This document shows, piece after piece, positions 9,191-17,528 of a stretch of DNA of 64,000 nucleotides. Position 1 is the stretch's first letter; each line of letters opens with the position of its first letter. A model generated the notes under the pieces. The model was not told the DNA's origin and made no database searches. It saw only the letters and a program-made list of their open reading frames with translations. The translations under genes were made by a program, and so were the position numbers. Source of the DNA: M55B154 sp964486725 (GTDB taxonomy: Bacteria; Spirochaetota; UBA4802; UB4802); assembly GCA_964486725.1 (NCBI GenBank), contig CAZAOK010000002.1, positions 1 to 64,000 of the forward strand, written 5' to 3'.

Positions 9191-9787
9191 CTACATCGCT
9201 TCATGACTTAAATAATTGTTTTGATTCTCTTCTACCAGCAGGCCTTCAAGCAGTATATTTTTAAACGTCATCAATGTTTCTTCCAGTGTCAGGTTTTGTT
9301 CCAGAATAAAGTCAGGATTCAATACTGTACTGGCAGCTCCCGTGATAAAACTTGTCACAAGGGCAGGGTTAAACTTCTTAAACTTACCGCTTTTCATTCC
9401 ATCGCGTATGGTTTGCTCTATTATACGCACCTGTGCCTTTCGAAAATCTATCATTTTTTCATTTACATCGGGATAATATAACTTCAGATCCTGCAGCAAC
9501 GGCATTGATACATCACCTATTGCGATAAACGCCTCATGAAAATATCGATTTAATTTTTCATCAGGGCTCATCGATTCCTGGTATATCTGGTTAAATTTCT
9601 GTTTCATGTTGCTGATAATTCGATCCGCGATAAGTCTCACAAGAACATCCTTGCTGGAAAAATACTTGTAGAATGTTTTCTTGGATATACCGCATCTTTT
9701 TGACACCCTGTCGATAGTTATCCCACGAACACCAAACCGCATTATCAGTTCCCTGAAGGTCTTGATGATCTTTTCGCGAACTTCCAT
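9191..9787 (-). CDS. TetR-family transcriptional regulator
   Basis: The 198-residue protein has an N-terminal TetR helix-turn-helix (residues about 22-50, with ITIDRVSKRCGISKKTFY and KYFSSKDVL) and a helical ligand-binding domain. It is the first gene of the operon with the MMPL transporter and the LolA-like protein. Upstream, a 27-bp palindrome overlaps a consensus promoter pointing into this gene, which suggests it represses its own operon and is released by a ligand, perhaps a transporter substrate. The start is followed at once by EVREKIIKTFREL, typical of the family. Confidence 0.9.
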   Translation of the reverse strand: MEVREKIIKTFRELIMRFGVRGITIDRVSKRCGISKKTFYKYFSSKDVLVRLIADRIISNMKQKFNQIYQESMSPDEKLNRYFHEAFIAIGDVSMPLLQDLKLYYPDVNEKMIDFRKAQVRIIEQTIRDGMKSGKFKKFNPALVTSFITGAASTVLNPDFILEQNLTLEETLMTFKNILLEGLLVEENQNNYLSHEAM

Positions 9788-9850
9788 TGCTTCATCCCGA
9801 TTATATTATCATGATTCTTCTGGAATAAACAGTATTTCCCCTGAAGGAAA

Positions 9851-9877
9851 CCATGGAAACTATAATAGTTTCCATGG
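9851..9877. promoter_or_regulatory. 27-bp palindromic operator, probably for the TetR protein
   Basis: Two perfect 13-base arms, CCATGGAAACTAT and ATAGTTTCCATGG, flank a single A. The palindrome lies 64 bases upstream of the TetR start. It covers the -10 and much of the spacer of the promoter at 9859-9887. The size and symmetry fit a TetR dimer or dimer-pair operator. It also lies 78 bases upstream of the divergent lipoprotein gene and could affect it. Confidence 0.75.
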
Positions 9878-9887
9878 TATTTGTCAA
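9859..9887 (-). promoter_or_regulatory. Promoter of the TetR-MMPL-LolA-like operon
   Basis: On the minus strand TTGACA (9887-9882), a 17-base spacer and TATAGT (9864-9859) form a near-consensus sigma-70-type promoter. The -10 lies inside the 27-bp palindrome, so a bound repressor would block polymerase directly. Confidence 0.65.
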
Positions 9888-9954
9888 ATAAATTATCTAA
9901 AGCATTCCCATTTTATCATCGATTTAGTAAACAAATGCACAGGAGTACTCATAT

Positions 9955-10728
9955 ATGAAACTTGCTCTGTCGATACTTATGCTCGCATTAATTCTATCAT
10001 GCGGCACAACCCCGGACGACACGGATATGTCATCGGCTGACATGTATTCTCATTTCATCATTTCGTTTTTTGATCGCTACATTGAAGACCTGGAAAGGGC
10101 TGAAACTGTTGTCAAGAAAAATGATATGATACAAAATTTATCACATCTTCAGCGCATGAATACAGGTGGTAAAAGGTATTACCTTCTTGAAAGAAAATCC
10201 CTCACTGCCCTTCTGCAGTCCATCACCATGGAACAATATCATGATATAATCCTCACAGACAGGGGTGGACGGGTTCTGTATACCATGCATAATGACACAT
10301 TGTTTAATACTGTTATTTCCCGCCAGGATAAAGAAACTCCATTATCTCGATGTTACAAAAAAGCAATCAAGGGAAATATCTTCATTCACGAACCTGCACA
10401 ATATTCGCGTTTATCTTCGAGCATTCTTATTTTTGTTTCATTCCCTGTGACGATTGATAACGAACCAGCAGGTCTTCTTATCGCGGTAATTAAAAACGAT
10501 CTTCTCGTAGCCGACAAACCACGTGATCTCCTGGTACTAAACTCTTCGGGGGACCTGGCAGTAACCGCACATCCGCAAAACCTGGGGAAAAACATTATCC
10601 CGGAAAATGCAATGCCCACAGGAATACATGAAAATAAAATCTTCAGCATCTCTTATAATAAAAAGATTTACCACCTTACACCGGTAATATATAAAAACAT
10701 AAACTGGCTGATCACCAGAAAACCTTAA
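9955..10728 (+). CDS. Lipoprotein with a Cache-like sensor domain
   Basis: The 257-residue protein starts with a lipoprotein signal (MKLALSILMLALILSCG), the cysteine at about residue 16 being the lipidation site. The rest looks like an extracytoplasmic Cache/PDC-type domain. It has a long helix (about residues 30-85), then DIILTDRGGRVLYTM, a PVTIDNEPAGLLIAVI strand pair and a second LLVLNSSGDLAV element, the usual double pattern of such sensors. There is no output domain, so it may be a binding protein for another sensor. The ribosome binding site AGGAG is clear. The gene overlaps the convergent malic-enzyme-like gene by four bases. Confidence 0.6.
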   Translation: MKLALSILMLALILSCGTTPDDTDMSSADMYSHFIISFFDRYIEDLERAETVVKKNDMIQNLSHLQRMNTGGKRYYLLERKSLTALLQSITMEQYHDIILTDRGGRVLYTMHNDTLFNTVISRQDKETPLSRCYKKAIKGNIFIHEPAQYSRLSSSILIFVSFPVTIDNEPAGLLIAVIKNDLLVADKPRDLLVLNSSGDLAVTAHPQNLGKNIIPENAMPTGIHENKIFSISYNKKIYHLTPVIYKNINWLITRKP

Positions 10729-11999
10729 ATGTTTTCCATGCAATAGGCGATTATCTTTTCCTGGACAGGGCCCATCATATCTTCAGTTGAATCCAGGTTG
10801 CATTTGTTCTTCTCCAGCATAACCGCAATTCCTGTCAGCAATGAATCATTCAGTAAACGAATATCAGCATCAATCATCCCCTTTAACAACCCCGCTGACA
10901 ACATTGCAGCACGGGAGGGATATATTTTATAAGCACCTCGTAATCCCTTCTCTTCAACCACGTCAAAATCAATGTCATCATCATCTACCTGGTAATACAT
11001 TATCTGGCCTGGCTGTATGCGATAAAAATCGTCTATTGTATAATGATTTTTTAACAGGATAATTACATCAGCATTACCAAACACATTTTCCGGGTTGGTA
11101 GCCATCCCTCCTTCATTTTCAAAGCTGAGCATCAATCTTTCATTATGATCATATCCCAGCACTCTTCCATATCCTGCACCGGATAACAACCGTGTTAACC
11201 TGAGGCCGGCTGCATTTATTCCAATGATACCAAGTGTGGCGTTGTTATCATCGCTGGTAATTTGCGTTAGGGCCCTTGAGATGGTAATAAACAGGTATAG
11301 TGGAACCTCGTCCAGTTCATGACGAAGCACCGGTGGCAGATTTTCGTCATTAAGTTGTTGATAAATATCAAATGCCTGTGTGGAAATTATACCGGTAATC
11401 CGTAATGCGGCAAACCCTGGTGAAAACTGCCGGATGGTCTTCACAAAATCCTCTATCTGTGCAAACCTGACCAGCAAAGGATATCCATTAAGGTTGGCAG
11501 ACATGCCCATGAAAGCTGAATCTCTTTCAGAACTCAGATACATTATCAGCTCCTCTGTGGAATATTCTGCCTGGGTTGTATGAGAGCCGGTCACCATGCC
11601 AATGTTCGTTTCAATACTGAGGAGCTCTACATTCATTTCATGTGCAGAAATTTTTTCAAGTGCTACCGTATAAGGAGCAAGAATCTTCAAATCATAATCA
11701 TTACTATTCTGTATGTCACTCCTGGATCTCACAGAAATAAGGCCGCCTTTTAATTGCTCACCCAGCATATCCCGCAAATCCAGCAAAACAATTCCCTGTG
11801 CATCGAAACCCCATTCAACGAGATCCTTAAATGAATCCCGCCTTGAATACATTATTTCACAATAATATACTCCACTGGAGTTTCCCTCTTCTTTCAATTC
11901 AATCACCCGAACCTCGCAATCGTGATTGTTTATAGTTTCAATCAGGTCCGGAAGTTTCTCAGGTTGACACTGTAGAGTCAATTCTGCTATTAATTTCAT
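10725..11999 (-). CDS. ACT-domain malic-enzyme-like protein, probably non-catalytic
   Basis: The 424-residue protein has an N-terminal ACT-like domain (residues 1-75) followed by a region laid out like an ACT-containing NAD-malic enzyme. A segment near 200-245 aligns by eye with the catalytic region of malic enzymes. Where these have a metal-binding HDDQHG, this protein has RHELDEVP at about residue 226. A Rossmann-like stretch GIIGINAAGLRLTRLL follows at about 262. Loss of the metal and active-site residues suggests a regulatory or ligand-binding relic, not an enzyme. The gene stands alone on the minus strand between a Cache lipoprotein and a divergent small protein. The family assignment is by eye and moderately sure. 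Confidence 0.5.
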   Translation of the reverse strand: MKLIAELTLQCQPEKLPDLIETINNHDCEVRVIELKEEGNSSGVYYCEIMYSRRDSFKDLVEWGFDAQGIVLLDLRDMLGEQLKGGLISVRSRSDIQNSNDYDLKILAPYTVALEKISAHEMNVELLSIETNIGMVTGSHTTQAEYSTEELIMYLSSERDSAFMGMSANLNGYPLLVRFAQIEDFVKTIRQFSPGFAALRITGIISTQAFDIYQQLNDENLPPVLRHELDEVPLYLFITISRALTQITSDDNNATLGIIGINAAGLRLTRLLSGAGYGRVLGYDHNERLMLSFENEGGMATNPENVFGNADVIILLKNHYTIDDFYRIQPGQIMYYQVDDDDIDFDVVEEKGLRGAYKIYPSRAAMLSAGLLKGMIDADIRLLNDSLLTGIAVMLEKNKCNLDSTEDMMGPVQEKIIAYCMENI

Positions 12000-12089
12000 A
12001 CTACTACCTGCTCTCTAGTGATTTTACTATTACCTCTATCGGTATTAAAAACTAAAAACTGTATCCCATATACAGAATCATCCCTTATC

Positions 12090-12118
12090 TTGACTCTGAT
12101 CATCCCTATTCGTATATT
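12090..12118 (+). promoter_or_regulatory. Promoter for the 103-residue unknown gene
   Basis: TTGACT (12090-12095), a 17-base spacer and TATATT (12113-12118) lie 25 bases before the start codon, and AAAGGGGG supplies a strong ribosome binding site. This supports the small gene downstream as real and expressed. Confidence 0.6.
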
Positions 12119-12142
12119 TAAGAAAAACCAAAGGGGGTTGAT

Positions 12143-12454
12143 ATGAAAGCAGGATTATTGTTAACAGGAAATGGCGCCCTGATCTATCTAACCTCTCACG
12201 AAAGTTTCATGAATGAGCAATTGACAAGGAAATTCGAATCAAAAGGCATTTCGAAATTCATTGCATACGAGATACCCGTCGAAGAGGCAAAGCAAAAATA
12301 TGCGGGTCATTTTGATGTAGTTATTCAGGACCTTCACGAAAGCGATGATCTGAGAATACTTGATTATGACGGGAACAGGGCTTTTAAAATGTATTCATTC
12401 AGTGAACTCGGAAATCCTTATCTGCATGAAAAAGTCACAAGCAGTGTTGTTTAA
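12143..12454 (+). CDS. Conserved-looking small cytoplasmic protein of unknown function
   Basis: I do not recognise this 103-residue protein. It has no signal peptide, membrane segment or cysteine cluster. It appears to be a small alpha/beta domain, with strands GLLLTGNGALIYLTS and FDVVIQDL alternating with helices. A near-consensus promoter and a strong ribosome binding site (AAAGGGGGTTGAT before ATG) argue that it is a true gene. It overlaps the 3' end of the convergent flavoprotein gene by 20 bases. Confidence 0.65.
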   Translation: MKAGLLLTGNGALIYLTSHESFMNEQLTRKFESKGISKFIAYEIPVEEAKQKYAGHFDVVIQDLHESDDLRILDYDGNRAFKMYSFSELGNPYLHEKVTSSVV

Positions 12455-13037
12455 GATCTTTTGTCAGAACAGCTGCTGCAGATTTTACTTTTTTCATGAG
12501 AGGAGATCCAGGGAGATTCAACAAAGGAGGTGCTGAATCTATAAGGACGTATTCATCCTCGTTATATATCAGCCCTGCCGTATTGAATAAGTGCCGTATA
12601 GTGATGACCGAAGGGACAAACATTTTCGAATATGAACCTGCACCAGCGGCAGTGAAAAAACCTTTTTGAAATATTGAACTTTTTTCTCCACGCAACTGAC
12701 GTTCCCAGATAACCTGGCACCTGTCAATAAGCAGTTTGAGGGGTCCCGTGATGTTTGAAAAATACAGCGGAGATGCAATACAAACCAGGTTGGCCGTAAT
12801 CAGTGAATCATATATATCAGTCATGCTATCGTTGTAAATACATCCGAAATGATGCTTACAATATCCACACGCCACGCATGGATTAATGTTCTCATCATAT
12901 ACATAAAATTTTTTTATATATACCGGAAGTCCCAGTTGTTCCAGAATGCTGTTCTGAACAGATGCAGTCACTCCTTCTTTCCTGGGACTTCCATAAATAG
13001 CAAGTACCTGAGGATCAGTATTCTTTAAGCCGCGCAA
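12435..13037 (-). CDS. Iron-sulfur flavoprotein / NADPH-dependent FMN reductase family
   Basis: The 200-residue protein has a flavodoxin-like fold: an FMN phosphate-binding loop GSPRKEGVT near residue 17 and the ASPLYFSNITGPLK flavin loop near residue 90. Between them is a compact cysteine motif CVACGYCKHHFGC, the hallmark of iron-sulfur flavoproteins, which carry FMN and a 4Fe-4S cluster and act as redox partners or detoxifying reductases. Its start overlaps the end of the PIN-TRAM gene by 23 bases, so the two are translated from one message. Partner and substrate are unknown. Confidence 0.8.
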   Translation of the reverse strand: MRGLKNTDPQVLAIYGSPRKEGVTASVQNSILEQLGLPVYIKKFYVYDENINPCVACGYCKHHFGCIYNDSMTDIYDSLITANLVCIASPLYFSNITGPLKLLIDRCQVIWERQLRGEKSSIFQKGFFTAAGAGSYSKMFVPSVITIRHLFNTAGLIYNEDEYVLIDSAPPLLNLPGSPLMKKVKSAAAVLTKDLKQHCL

Positions 13038-14019
13038 AAATCATTCTCCCTGCAGTTGTCTGAAGAACAGAGGTAACCACTACATCAACTTCATGGTTCA
13101 TTTTCGGCCTTCCGTTTTCTACCACCACCATGGTACCATCATCAAGATACCCGATTGCCTGGTTTGGATCTTTTCCCTCTTTAATCAATGATACTGACAT
13201 CTCTTCACCCGGCAGCACTATGGGCTTTAATGCGTTTGAAAGCTGGTTAATATTCAGAACCTTCACGCCATGAAATTCAGCTACCTTATTCAGGTTGAAG
13301 TCATTTGTAATTACCTTTGCCTTCATTACCTTTGCCAGTTTCACCAGCTTGGCATCAACCTCTGGAATTTCAACGAAATCCATATCTGATATTTTAACCA
13401 TGATTGACTGATCTTTTTGCATTTTATTCAAAATGTCCAGCCCACGCCGACCTCTGTTCCTTTTAATTGAATCAGCAGAATCAGCGATCATCTGAAGCTC
13501 ATTGAGAACGAAGTTCGGGATAACCAGTATACCTTCAATGAATCCTGTATCACAAATATCAGCGATCCTGCCGTCAATAATAACGCTTGTATCCAGTATC
13601 TTGTATGAAATAACCGCTTCCCGACCTTCTTCAAGGGGAGTGGTTACCAGTTTGTCAAGGAAGGCTATTTCTTCATTGTTGATAACAAAGAACATCATCA
13701 CTGCAAATCCCAGCAGGTGATACAATACCGCGTTAAAAACCAAAACTTTAGCGGGCGATATACCTAATGGCAACATTGTAATGGCAAGTGTCATTAAATG
13801 GGCAAGAACGAAACCGGTAATAAGGCCCAGAACTGCAGCAAGAATAACACGGGCAGAAAACGTATGAGAAATGTATTCAACGACAATAATGAACAGCAAA
13901 GCAACTACAGCCGCAATTACCGCGGCAATGAGTGCTGCATTCATCGAAACATTAATAAAATACAAACCACTGAAAAGTACAGAAATAAGAATAAATAACA
14001 CTCTGAATACTGTAATCAT
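13015..14019 (-). CDS. Membrane protein with PIN and TRAM domains (YacL-like)
   Basis: The 334-residue protein has four predicted membrane helices in residues 1-130, a PIN nuclease-like domain starting at LDTSVIIDGRIADI (about residue 143), and a C-terminal TRAM domain rich in small beta strands (about 265-330). The PIN acidic residues in DTSVIIDGR and TNDFNLNKVA are kept, so RNase activity is possible. Homologues such as Bacillus YacL lie near carD-type genes, as here, where a CarD protein is encoded just upstream. The gap of about 210 bases between them contains hairpins. Confidence 0.88.
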   Translation of the reverse strand: MITVFRVLFILISVLFSGLYFINVSMNAALIAAVIAAVVALLFIIVVEYISHTFSARVILAAVLGLITGFVLAHLMTLAITMLPLGISPAKVLVFNAVLYHLLGFAVMMFFVINNEEIAFLDKLVTTPLEEGREAVISYKILDTSVIIDGRIADICDTGFIEGILVIPNFVLNELQMIADSADSIKRNRGRRGLDILNKMQKDQSIMVKISDMDFVEIPEVDAKLVKLAKVMKAKVITNDFNLNKVAEFHGVKVLNINQLSNALKPIVLPGEEMSVSLIKEGKDPNQAIGYLDDGTMVVVENGRPKMNHEVDVVVTSVLQTTAGRMIFARLKEY

Positions 14020-14079
14020 ATCAATAATACCTCTTAAAAGATTTGTTCATCCGGGAATAACTTAAAAATCCCGAAAAAA

Positions 14080-14208
14080 TGCATGTCCCAGGCTACAGCC
14101 TGCATGCATAGAGCAACAGTACAATATAAGATAATGAAAAAATTAAGCCTTGTACAATTATGATGACTCAAAAATAAAAAAAACCGAATCATCATATGTA
14201 CAGTTTTT
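14080..14208. other. Hairpin-rich spacer between carD and the PIN-TRAM gene
   Basis: Two inverted repeats are visible. ATGCATG and CATGCAT (about 14080-14111) enclose an inner AGGCT/AGCCT stem. TGTACAATTATGATGA (14151-14166) pairs with TCATCATATGTACA (14189-14202) apart from a short bulge, around an A-rich loop, and GTTTTT follows on the plus strand. On the minus strand these lie after carD and before the PIN-TRAM gene, so they may end or attenuate the carD transcript. Confidence 0.4.
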
Positions 14209-14228
14209 AATGGGGAACGCAGGTTACA

Positions 14229-14711
14229 TCACACAGAGGAGAGTGCTTCTGATACTATATTTCCCGCCTCTTCTATGTTTACATCTTTTGAAAGGGCTAT
14301 TTCATGAATAACAAGCTGGTACGCGTTTTCATAAAGCTTTCTTTCCATTATGGAAAGTTCTTTTTCACGGCCTCTTCTGTAAAGATCCCTGGCTACTTCA
14401 GCGACTTCAAATATTGAACCACTTTTAACTTTATCAATGTTTCCCTGGTACCGGAGTTTCCAGTCATCCTCAGTTTCTACGTCCAGTTTCTTTAACAAGT
14501 TCAACACCTTCAAGACCTCTTTCTTCGAAATAATCCTTCGAATCCCAATCTCATCGGCTTTCTCCGTAGGAAGCATCACCTTCATGCCGCTGTTAATAAT
14601 TGTTACAATATAATATTCTGTTCGTTTTCCCAAAACCACTTTCCGCTCTATTGATTCAATAATGCCTACTCCATGCATGGGATACACAATTTTATCACCT
14701 ACTTTATACAT
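14229..14711 (-). CDS. CarD-family transcriptional regulator
   Basis: The 160-residue protein has the CarD/TRCF RNA polymerase-interacting domain at its N-terminus (YKVGDKIVYPMHGVGIIESIE, with GTRTEYYIV-like strands) and a helical C-terminal domain. CarD proteins bind the polymerase beta subunit and stabilise open promoter complexes at housekeeping promoters. The length matches the family. The next gene downstream on the same strand is the membrane PIN-TRAM protein, a conserved pairing in spirochaetes and Firmicutes. Confidence 0.92.
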   Translation of the reverse strand: MYKVGDKIVYPMHGVGIIESIERKVVLGKRTEYYIVTIINSGMKVMLPTEKADEIGIRRIISKKEVLKVLNLLKKLDVETEDDWKLRYQGNIDKVKSGSIFEVAEVARDLYRRGREKELSIMERKLYENAYQLVIHEIALSKDVNIEEAGNIVSEALSSV

Positions 14712-14825
14712 TCCCTGCTCCTGCTGTGATAGAACGTTACCAGCAATCCCCTTTATATAAATATTGATTTAAGCTTAATTAATATATCACAGGACAACCA
14801 GATATCAAGAAATATTTTTCCATTA

Positions 14826-17195
14826 CTACTCTTCCAGCACCAGTCCTTCTTTTTCCATGTACCGTTCAAGTATGGACTTCATTTGCATATGTTCGCCACT
14901 ACACTTGCATCGTGGTCCGCCACCCTTTACAAATAACTCTGAAACAACTTCCGTGCACTTTTCTGAAGGCTCACAACCACTGTACGCGCAAACTGCTCCG
15001 TGATATACCCCCGGAGGGGGTGGCCCGAATTTAGATTCATTCATTCCATTGTATATCTCTTTCATATACCTTGCCCAAATGGGTGCTGCAACAGAGGCAC
15101 CGGCCTGATGTTTCCCCAGTGACATAAATGGCTTATCATACCCCACCCATACAACCGCCGCAATATCCGGTGTGTACCCACAGAACCACGCGTCTGTCCA
15201 GTTAGAAGTTGTACCGGTTTTTCCCGCGCAGTCCTGGTAGAAATTCGCCTCCCCGCGAATGGTACGGGTTGGGGTACCGCTGTTTACCACCCCTTCCATC
15301 AGGGATGTCATGACATATGCCACATCCTCAGGTATAACCTGAATACTACCATCTTCTTCCTTGGCGGCAATCACATTACCCACTTCTTCCTCTATGTTGG
15401 CAAGTTCGTTTCCGTCCCGGTCAACCACGTATCGTATGGCAAAAGGAATTACCTCCCTGCCCCTGTTCGCATACGTTGCGTATCCGGTTGCCATTTCAAA
15501 AGGGGTAACCTCTGTAGTCCCCAGTGCCAGTGATGGATTAGGATGAAAACGTGTCTCAGGTACCTTGAGTACACGGGAAGCATACTCAATTATTCTGTCA
15601 GCACCTATAATATCAAATATACGCACTGAAATTATATTAATCGAAGCTGCCAGCGCTTTACTCACACGCACAAGCCCCATGTAGTCTCCCTCGTAATTAT
15701 CCGGGCTCCAGCTGCCCCCTTCACCGTCTATATCCATTATTGGAGCATCAGGCAATGCCATACCCGCATTGATCATCCTGGATTCAATGCCGGCTCCATA
15801 CACATAAGGCTTAAAGGCTGATCCGGGTTGGCGTCGCGCCTGAATTGCCCTGTTAAACTGATTATCGACACTAAATCCCGAACCACCCACAAGGGTGGTG
15901 ATATACCCGCTCTGCGGTTCAATGGCGATAAGGGCACCTTCAACACTCAAGGTACTGGAGATACCACTGGTAATTTCACGAAATGTCTGTACATGCCGGT
16001 GAACTGAAGGAGCACCGCTGACAAGTGATAATACTTCAAGACTATCATTCAGATCATCAACCATGCGTTTTTTAAACCTGGTTTCAAGATCATTTTTTAC
16101 AAGTACCGATGGCAGGCTGAAGATTGTACGCAAATGGCTGTACGCGGAGAATAGCCCCCGGTCAACAGCGTTGGAATAATACTGGTTTGCCTTTGCGGAT
16201 ACGTCATCCTGCTTTTCAATTCCAGTTTGAAGGTATTTTTGTCCGGCTCTTTGTCTTTTAAGGTTAAGCGTTGTATATACGCTCAGTCCCTGGTTATAGA
16301 CCACGTCCCCTCCAAACCGTGACACAAGTACCTGGCGCACATAATCGGTAAAGTATGGAGCCTTGTCAACTTCCCGAGTGTAGGCTGTTTTCGTTGGATA
16401 TTCTGTTTTTATCTTTTTCACATACTCAGGCCAGAAAGTTTTGTATATTTCATCAGCTCTTTCCTGTGTAAGGAAATCCATATTTACCATTCGGTTAAGA
16501 ATATCCCGGTTCTTGTCATAGGCAGCATGTGTATCCATGAGGGGAGAATACGCCTCCGGTGCGGATGGCAGTGCTGCAAGCACCGCACTCTCTGCCACGT
16601 TCAGGGTCTTCACATCCTTGTCAAAGAACAATTTCGCGGCAGAAGATATACCGTAACAGCCGCGTCCAAGGTATATCTGGTTGAAATACATTTCCAGAAT
16701 TTCCTGCTTGGTAAATTTCTTTTCAATCTGCAGCGCGAGCACCGCTTCAACAGCCTTTCTTGTATAAGTTCGTTCACCTTCTGTGAACAGCCTCTTTGCC
16801 AGCTGCTGGGTTATCGTTGATCCTCCCTGCACAACCTTTCCCGCGGCAATATTTTTCAGCATGGCACGAACAATAGCCATTGGATTTATACCAATATGGG
16901 AATAGAATGACTGGTCCTCGGTTGCGAGAAATGCATTTATGAGGGGCTGGGGGAGATCCTGGTATGCCACGAGATCTCTCTTTTGGTGAAAAAGCTCAGC
17001 TATCAATTCGCCATTGACATCATATATCTTTGTGGGAATACTTGGCTGAAATTTTTTCAGACTTTCTATACCTGAAAAATTACGAACTTCGGAAAGGACG
17101 TATCCAAATACCAGGCCTCCCACCAGGGATATAAGCATGATACTGACAAATCCTGCCCGAAGTCTCATTTTATAATCATTAAATATTGGTTTCAT
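14826..17195 (-). CDS. Class A penicillin-binding protein (PBP1a-type)
   Basis: A bifunctional peptidoglycan synthase of 789 residues. After one N-terminal membrane anchor comes a glycosyltransferase domain with EDQSFYSHIG near residue 93 and GGSTITQQLAKR. The transpeptidase domain follows, with the catalytic serine in SAFK near residue 457, an SIN motif and KTGTT near 660. The C-terminal tail is cysteine-rich (CAYSGC, CKCSG). It polymerises and cross-links glycan strands outside the inner membrane. It stands alone between carD and a small membrane protein. Confidence 0.95.
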   Translation of the reverse strand: MKPIFNDYKMRLRAGFVSIMLISLVGGLVFGYVLSEVRNFSGIESLKKFQPSIPTKIYDVNGELIAELFHQKRDLVAYQDLPQPLINAFLATEDQSFYSHIGINPMAIVRAMLKNIAAGKVVQGGSTITQQLAKRLFTEGERTYTRKAVEAVLALQIEKKFTKQEILEMYFNQIYLGRGCYGISSAAKLFFDKDVKTLNVAESAVLAALPSAPEAYSPLMDTHAAYDKNRDILNRMVNMDFLTQERADEIYKTFWPEYVKKIKTEYPTKTAYTREVDKAPYFTDYVRQVLVSRFGGDVVYNQGLSVYTTLNLKRQRAGQKYLQTGIEKQDDVSAKANQYYSNAVDRGLFSAYSHLRTIFSLPSVLVKNDLETRFKKRMVDDLNDSLEVLSLVSGAPSVHRHVQTFREITSGISSTLSVEGALIAIEPQSGYITTLVGGSGFSVDNQFNRAIQARRQPGSAFKPYVYGAGIESRMINAGMALPDAPIMDIDGEGGSWSPDNYEGDYMGLVRVSKALAASINIISVRIFDIIGADRIIEYASRVLKVPETRFHPNPSLALGTTEVTPFEMATGYATYANRGREVIPFAIRYVVDRDGNELANIEEEVGNVIAAKEEDGSIQVIPEDVAYVMTSLMEGVVNSGTPTRTIRGEANFYQDCAGKTGTTSNWTDAWFCGYTPDIAAVVWVGYDKPFMSLGKHQAGASVAAPIWARYMKEIYNGMNESKFGPPPPGVYHGAVCAYSGCEPSEKCTEVVSELFVKGGGPRCKCSGEHMQMKSILERYMEKEGLVLEE

Positions 17196-17288
17196 TGTAC
17201 GTCGCCTTTACGTTTCCCGGGTTAAACATATTTATACACCTCTTTGCAACAGGTATATAAAATTATCAAGCAAATTCTTCCAACCGGG

Positions 17289-17492
17289 TTATCTCTTTCT
17301 TGCCATGTTCACAAGGTATGCAACCAGAAAGACTACGCAGAATGCAATTACTATCCACATAATCATGTAAAAAGCCGCACCAAGCACAACCCCGACAAAC
17401 TTTAAAACAAATGGAATCAGGTATCGAAAAAGAAGATATACCGCCGATACAACACCCAGCAGATATATAACTATGCTCCATTCCTGCCGCAT
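17289..17492 (-). CDS. Small membrane protein of unknown function
   Basis: This 67-residue protein is almost entirely hydrophobic, with two predicted membrane helices (about residues 7-35 and 40-62) and a basic C-terminus NMARKR. The start at 17492 follows a good AGGTGAT ribosome binding site. It lies 36 bases downstream of the adenylate cyclase gene on the same strand and is probably co-transcribed with it. No family is recognised. Confidence 0.6.
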   Translation of the reverse strand: MRQEWSIVIYLLGVVSAVYLLFRYLIPFVLKFVGVVLGAAFYMIMWIVIAFCVVFLVAYLVNMARKR

Positions 17493-17528
17493 AAATCACC
17501 TCGCAGACTACAGCATTCTTACGTATGA

